Shown piece after piece: positions 63,242 through 64,000 of a stretch of 64,000 bases of DNA. The notes under the pieces were generated by a model that saw nothing but the letters and a program-made list of their open reading frames with translations, did no database searches and was not told the origin of the DNA. The stretch covers positions 25,709 through 89,708 of the forward strand of contig JBLRWC010000007.1 in the NCBI GenBank assembly GCA_047921455.1, in the 5' to 3' direction. The position numbers were made by a program, and so were the translations under genes. The stretch comes from XN24 sp047921455 (GTDB lineage Bacteria > Pseudomonadota > Gammaproteobacteria > Steroidobacterales > XN24). Position 1 is the first letter of the stretch, and each line of letters begins with the position of its first letter.

Positions 63242-63838
63242 CTAGCTTTTGCTGGTGCTGCGCGCCTTGCCGCGACGCCTGCCAGCGCCGCTTTCCCCAA
63301 CGCCGGCAAGGTCCGTTACGAGCGTCGCCGCAAAGCGGTCTACTGCTTCCCAATCGGTGAACTCGTAGTCGCGCGACGTGTCGGTCGGCCCGCCTGCCTG
63401 CCAGCTGATCAGCTTGATCACGCGCCGGGTCACCAGCCCGTAGCTCGGGTAGCGCAGCGCGCCGGCGAAGGCCGCCGTCCAGCGCGGTGTCCACCCGGTC
63501 TGGCGCAGAAATCCCTCGAGATAGCCGCGCGCGGCTTCCTGCCACTTCGGATCAGACTCGGGCGACGCCCCATTGATGGAAATAAATGCCGTCGGACGGG
63601 TATCCAGCGCCGCCTTGTGACGTTGTACGAACGCGCGAATGGCCGCCTGGTGGCGCCCGAGGATGATCGAGGCGGCCACCACCACCGCGTCGAAGTCATT
63701 CACGTTGAGCTTGCGCGGCAGCTGCTCACTGTCATGCAGCGCCACTGTGTGGCCAGCTTGTTCCAGGGTGGCCGCGACGCGCCGCAGCACGCTTTCGGCC
63801 TGGCCATGAGTGGTTCCGAAGAGGGCAAGGACCTTCAT
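63242..63838 (-). CDS. flavodoxin-domain protein (HemG-like)
   Basis: 198-residue protein with a flavodoxin-type fold: KVLALFGTTHGQAESVLRRV (FMN phosphate loop TTHGQAE), VVVAASIILGRHQAAIRAFV and FISINGASPE. It resembles the flavodoxin_5/HemG family, which includes protoporphyrinogen oxidase, but heme-synthesis function is not proved. A basic C-terminal tail (GRRRGKARSTSKS) is unusual. It converges with pbpG (48-base gap). Confidence 0.78.
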   Translation of the reverse strand: MKVLALFGTTHGQAESVLRRVAATLEQAGHTVALHDSEQLPRKLNVNDFDAVVVAASIILGRHQAAIRAFVQRHKAALDTRPTAFISINGASPESDPKWQEAARGYLEGFLRQTGWTPRWTAAFAGALRYPSYGLVTRRVIKLISWQAGGPTDTSRDYEFTDWEAVDRFAATLVTDLAGVGESGAGRRRGKARSTSKS

Positions 63839-63903
63839 TTATTTACTCACACAATCAGTTAGTAATTGATACTTGTTCAAGTCATTTCTCGAAAATGGGG
63901 CCA

Positions 63904-64000
63904 TTACTGCCCAGCGCTGTAAATCACCTGCAGCGTGATCGCGCCCGCATAGACGGCAAGCAGCACCACGCCAGGGAGCCTTCTCGGTAAGACACATCGG
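63904..64000 (-). CDS. C-terminal fragment of a membrane protein (5' end outside window)
   Basis: The minus strand stays open from the edge to TAA at 63904. It ends in a basic loop and one hydrophobic helix (RRLPGVVLLAVYAGAITLQV). This looks like the last transmembrane helix of a transporter, for example a Na+/Ca2+ antiporter-type protein, but too little is visible to name it. It is leftward and upstream of the flavodoxin gene, with 65 bases between. Confidence 0.45.
   Translation of the reverse strand, partial: RCVLPRRLPGVVLLAVYAGAITLQVIYSAGQ

Overview
The window is about 64 kb of GC-rich (roughly 60-65%), densely coded chromosomal DNA. Its type II secretion, fatty-acid synthesis, LptA-free envelope and DedA/YihY/PbpG-type genes fit a gammaproteobacterium. 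The order fabD-fabG-acpP-fabF-pabB-pabC-mltG-tmk-holB-pilZ, a PsrA-like regulator in front of a fadIJ-type pair, glycine-betaine uptake and an orphan decaheme cytochrome suggest a free-living, probably marine or sediment, aerobic or facultative heterotroph (Chromatiales, Xanthomonadales or Woeseiaceae-like). This placement is inference from gene content. I saw no tRNA, rRNA, CRISPR array, prophage or insertion sequence.

Layout. 1-1613 (minus): glycine-betaine ABC transporter, ProW (partial) and ProV. 1967-5029 (plus): ECF sigma factor, membrane anti-sigma factor, periplasmic thioredoxin, CcdA-type electron carrier and a VTT-domain membrane protein. 5101-5613: the first third of a BCCT betaine/choline transporter, cut off just before a glutamate dehydrogenase gene (5640-6926). 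7119-10298: TMEM165/GDT1-type transporter with a folded leader, universal stress protein, class II amidotransferase and YeiH-like exporter. 10334-23171: Cu/Zn superoxide dismutase with a coupled small membrane protein, two AbgT-family transporters, a YfcC-family transporter, an ABC-F ATPase, an OmcA/MtrC-type decaheme lipoprotein, and an MlaC-like protein coupled to an S1/P1 nuclease.

23322-30138: glycogen and maltodextrin breakdown operon (glgP, glgX, malQ). 30170-36188: an AddAB-like helicase/nuclease pair for double-strand-break repair. 36243-41787 (minus): type II secretion genes gspG-H-I-J-K-L-M-N, mostly overlapping. Divergent from it, 41948-50550 carries fatty-acid synthesis (fabD, fabG, acpP, fabF), p-aminobenzoate synthesis (pabB, pabC), mltG, tmk, holB and a PilZ protein, probably largely one operon.

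50579-56529 (minus): a 2OG-Fe(II) oxygenase-like protein, a double cyclic-nucleotide-binding/rhodanese fusion, and a beta-oxidation operon (TetR, thiolase, FadJ-type enzyme) with a candidate PsrA-type operator. 56612-64000: an EEP-family phosphodiesterase, a TIR-like protein, DUF423, an SLC13 permease, a DCC-family protein, YihY/BrkB, a PbpG-type peptidase, a flavodoxin-domain protein and the end of one more membrane protein gene.

Most of the window is ordinary housekeeping. The parts most worth following up are the Cys/His-containing anti-sigma module next to thioredoxin and CcdA, the orphan decaheme cytochrome, the folded leader before the TMEM165-type gene, the stand-alone TIR-like protein, and the cNMP/rhodanese fusion.
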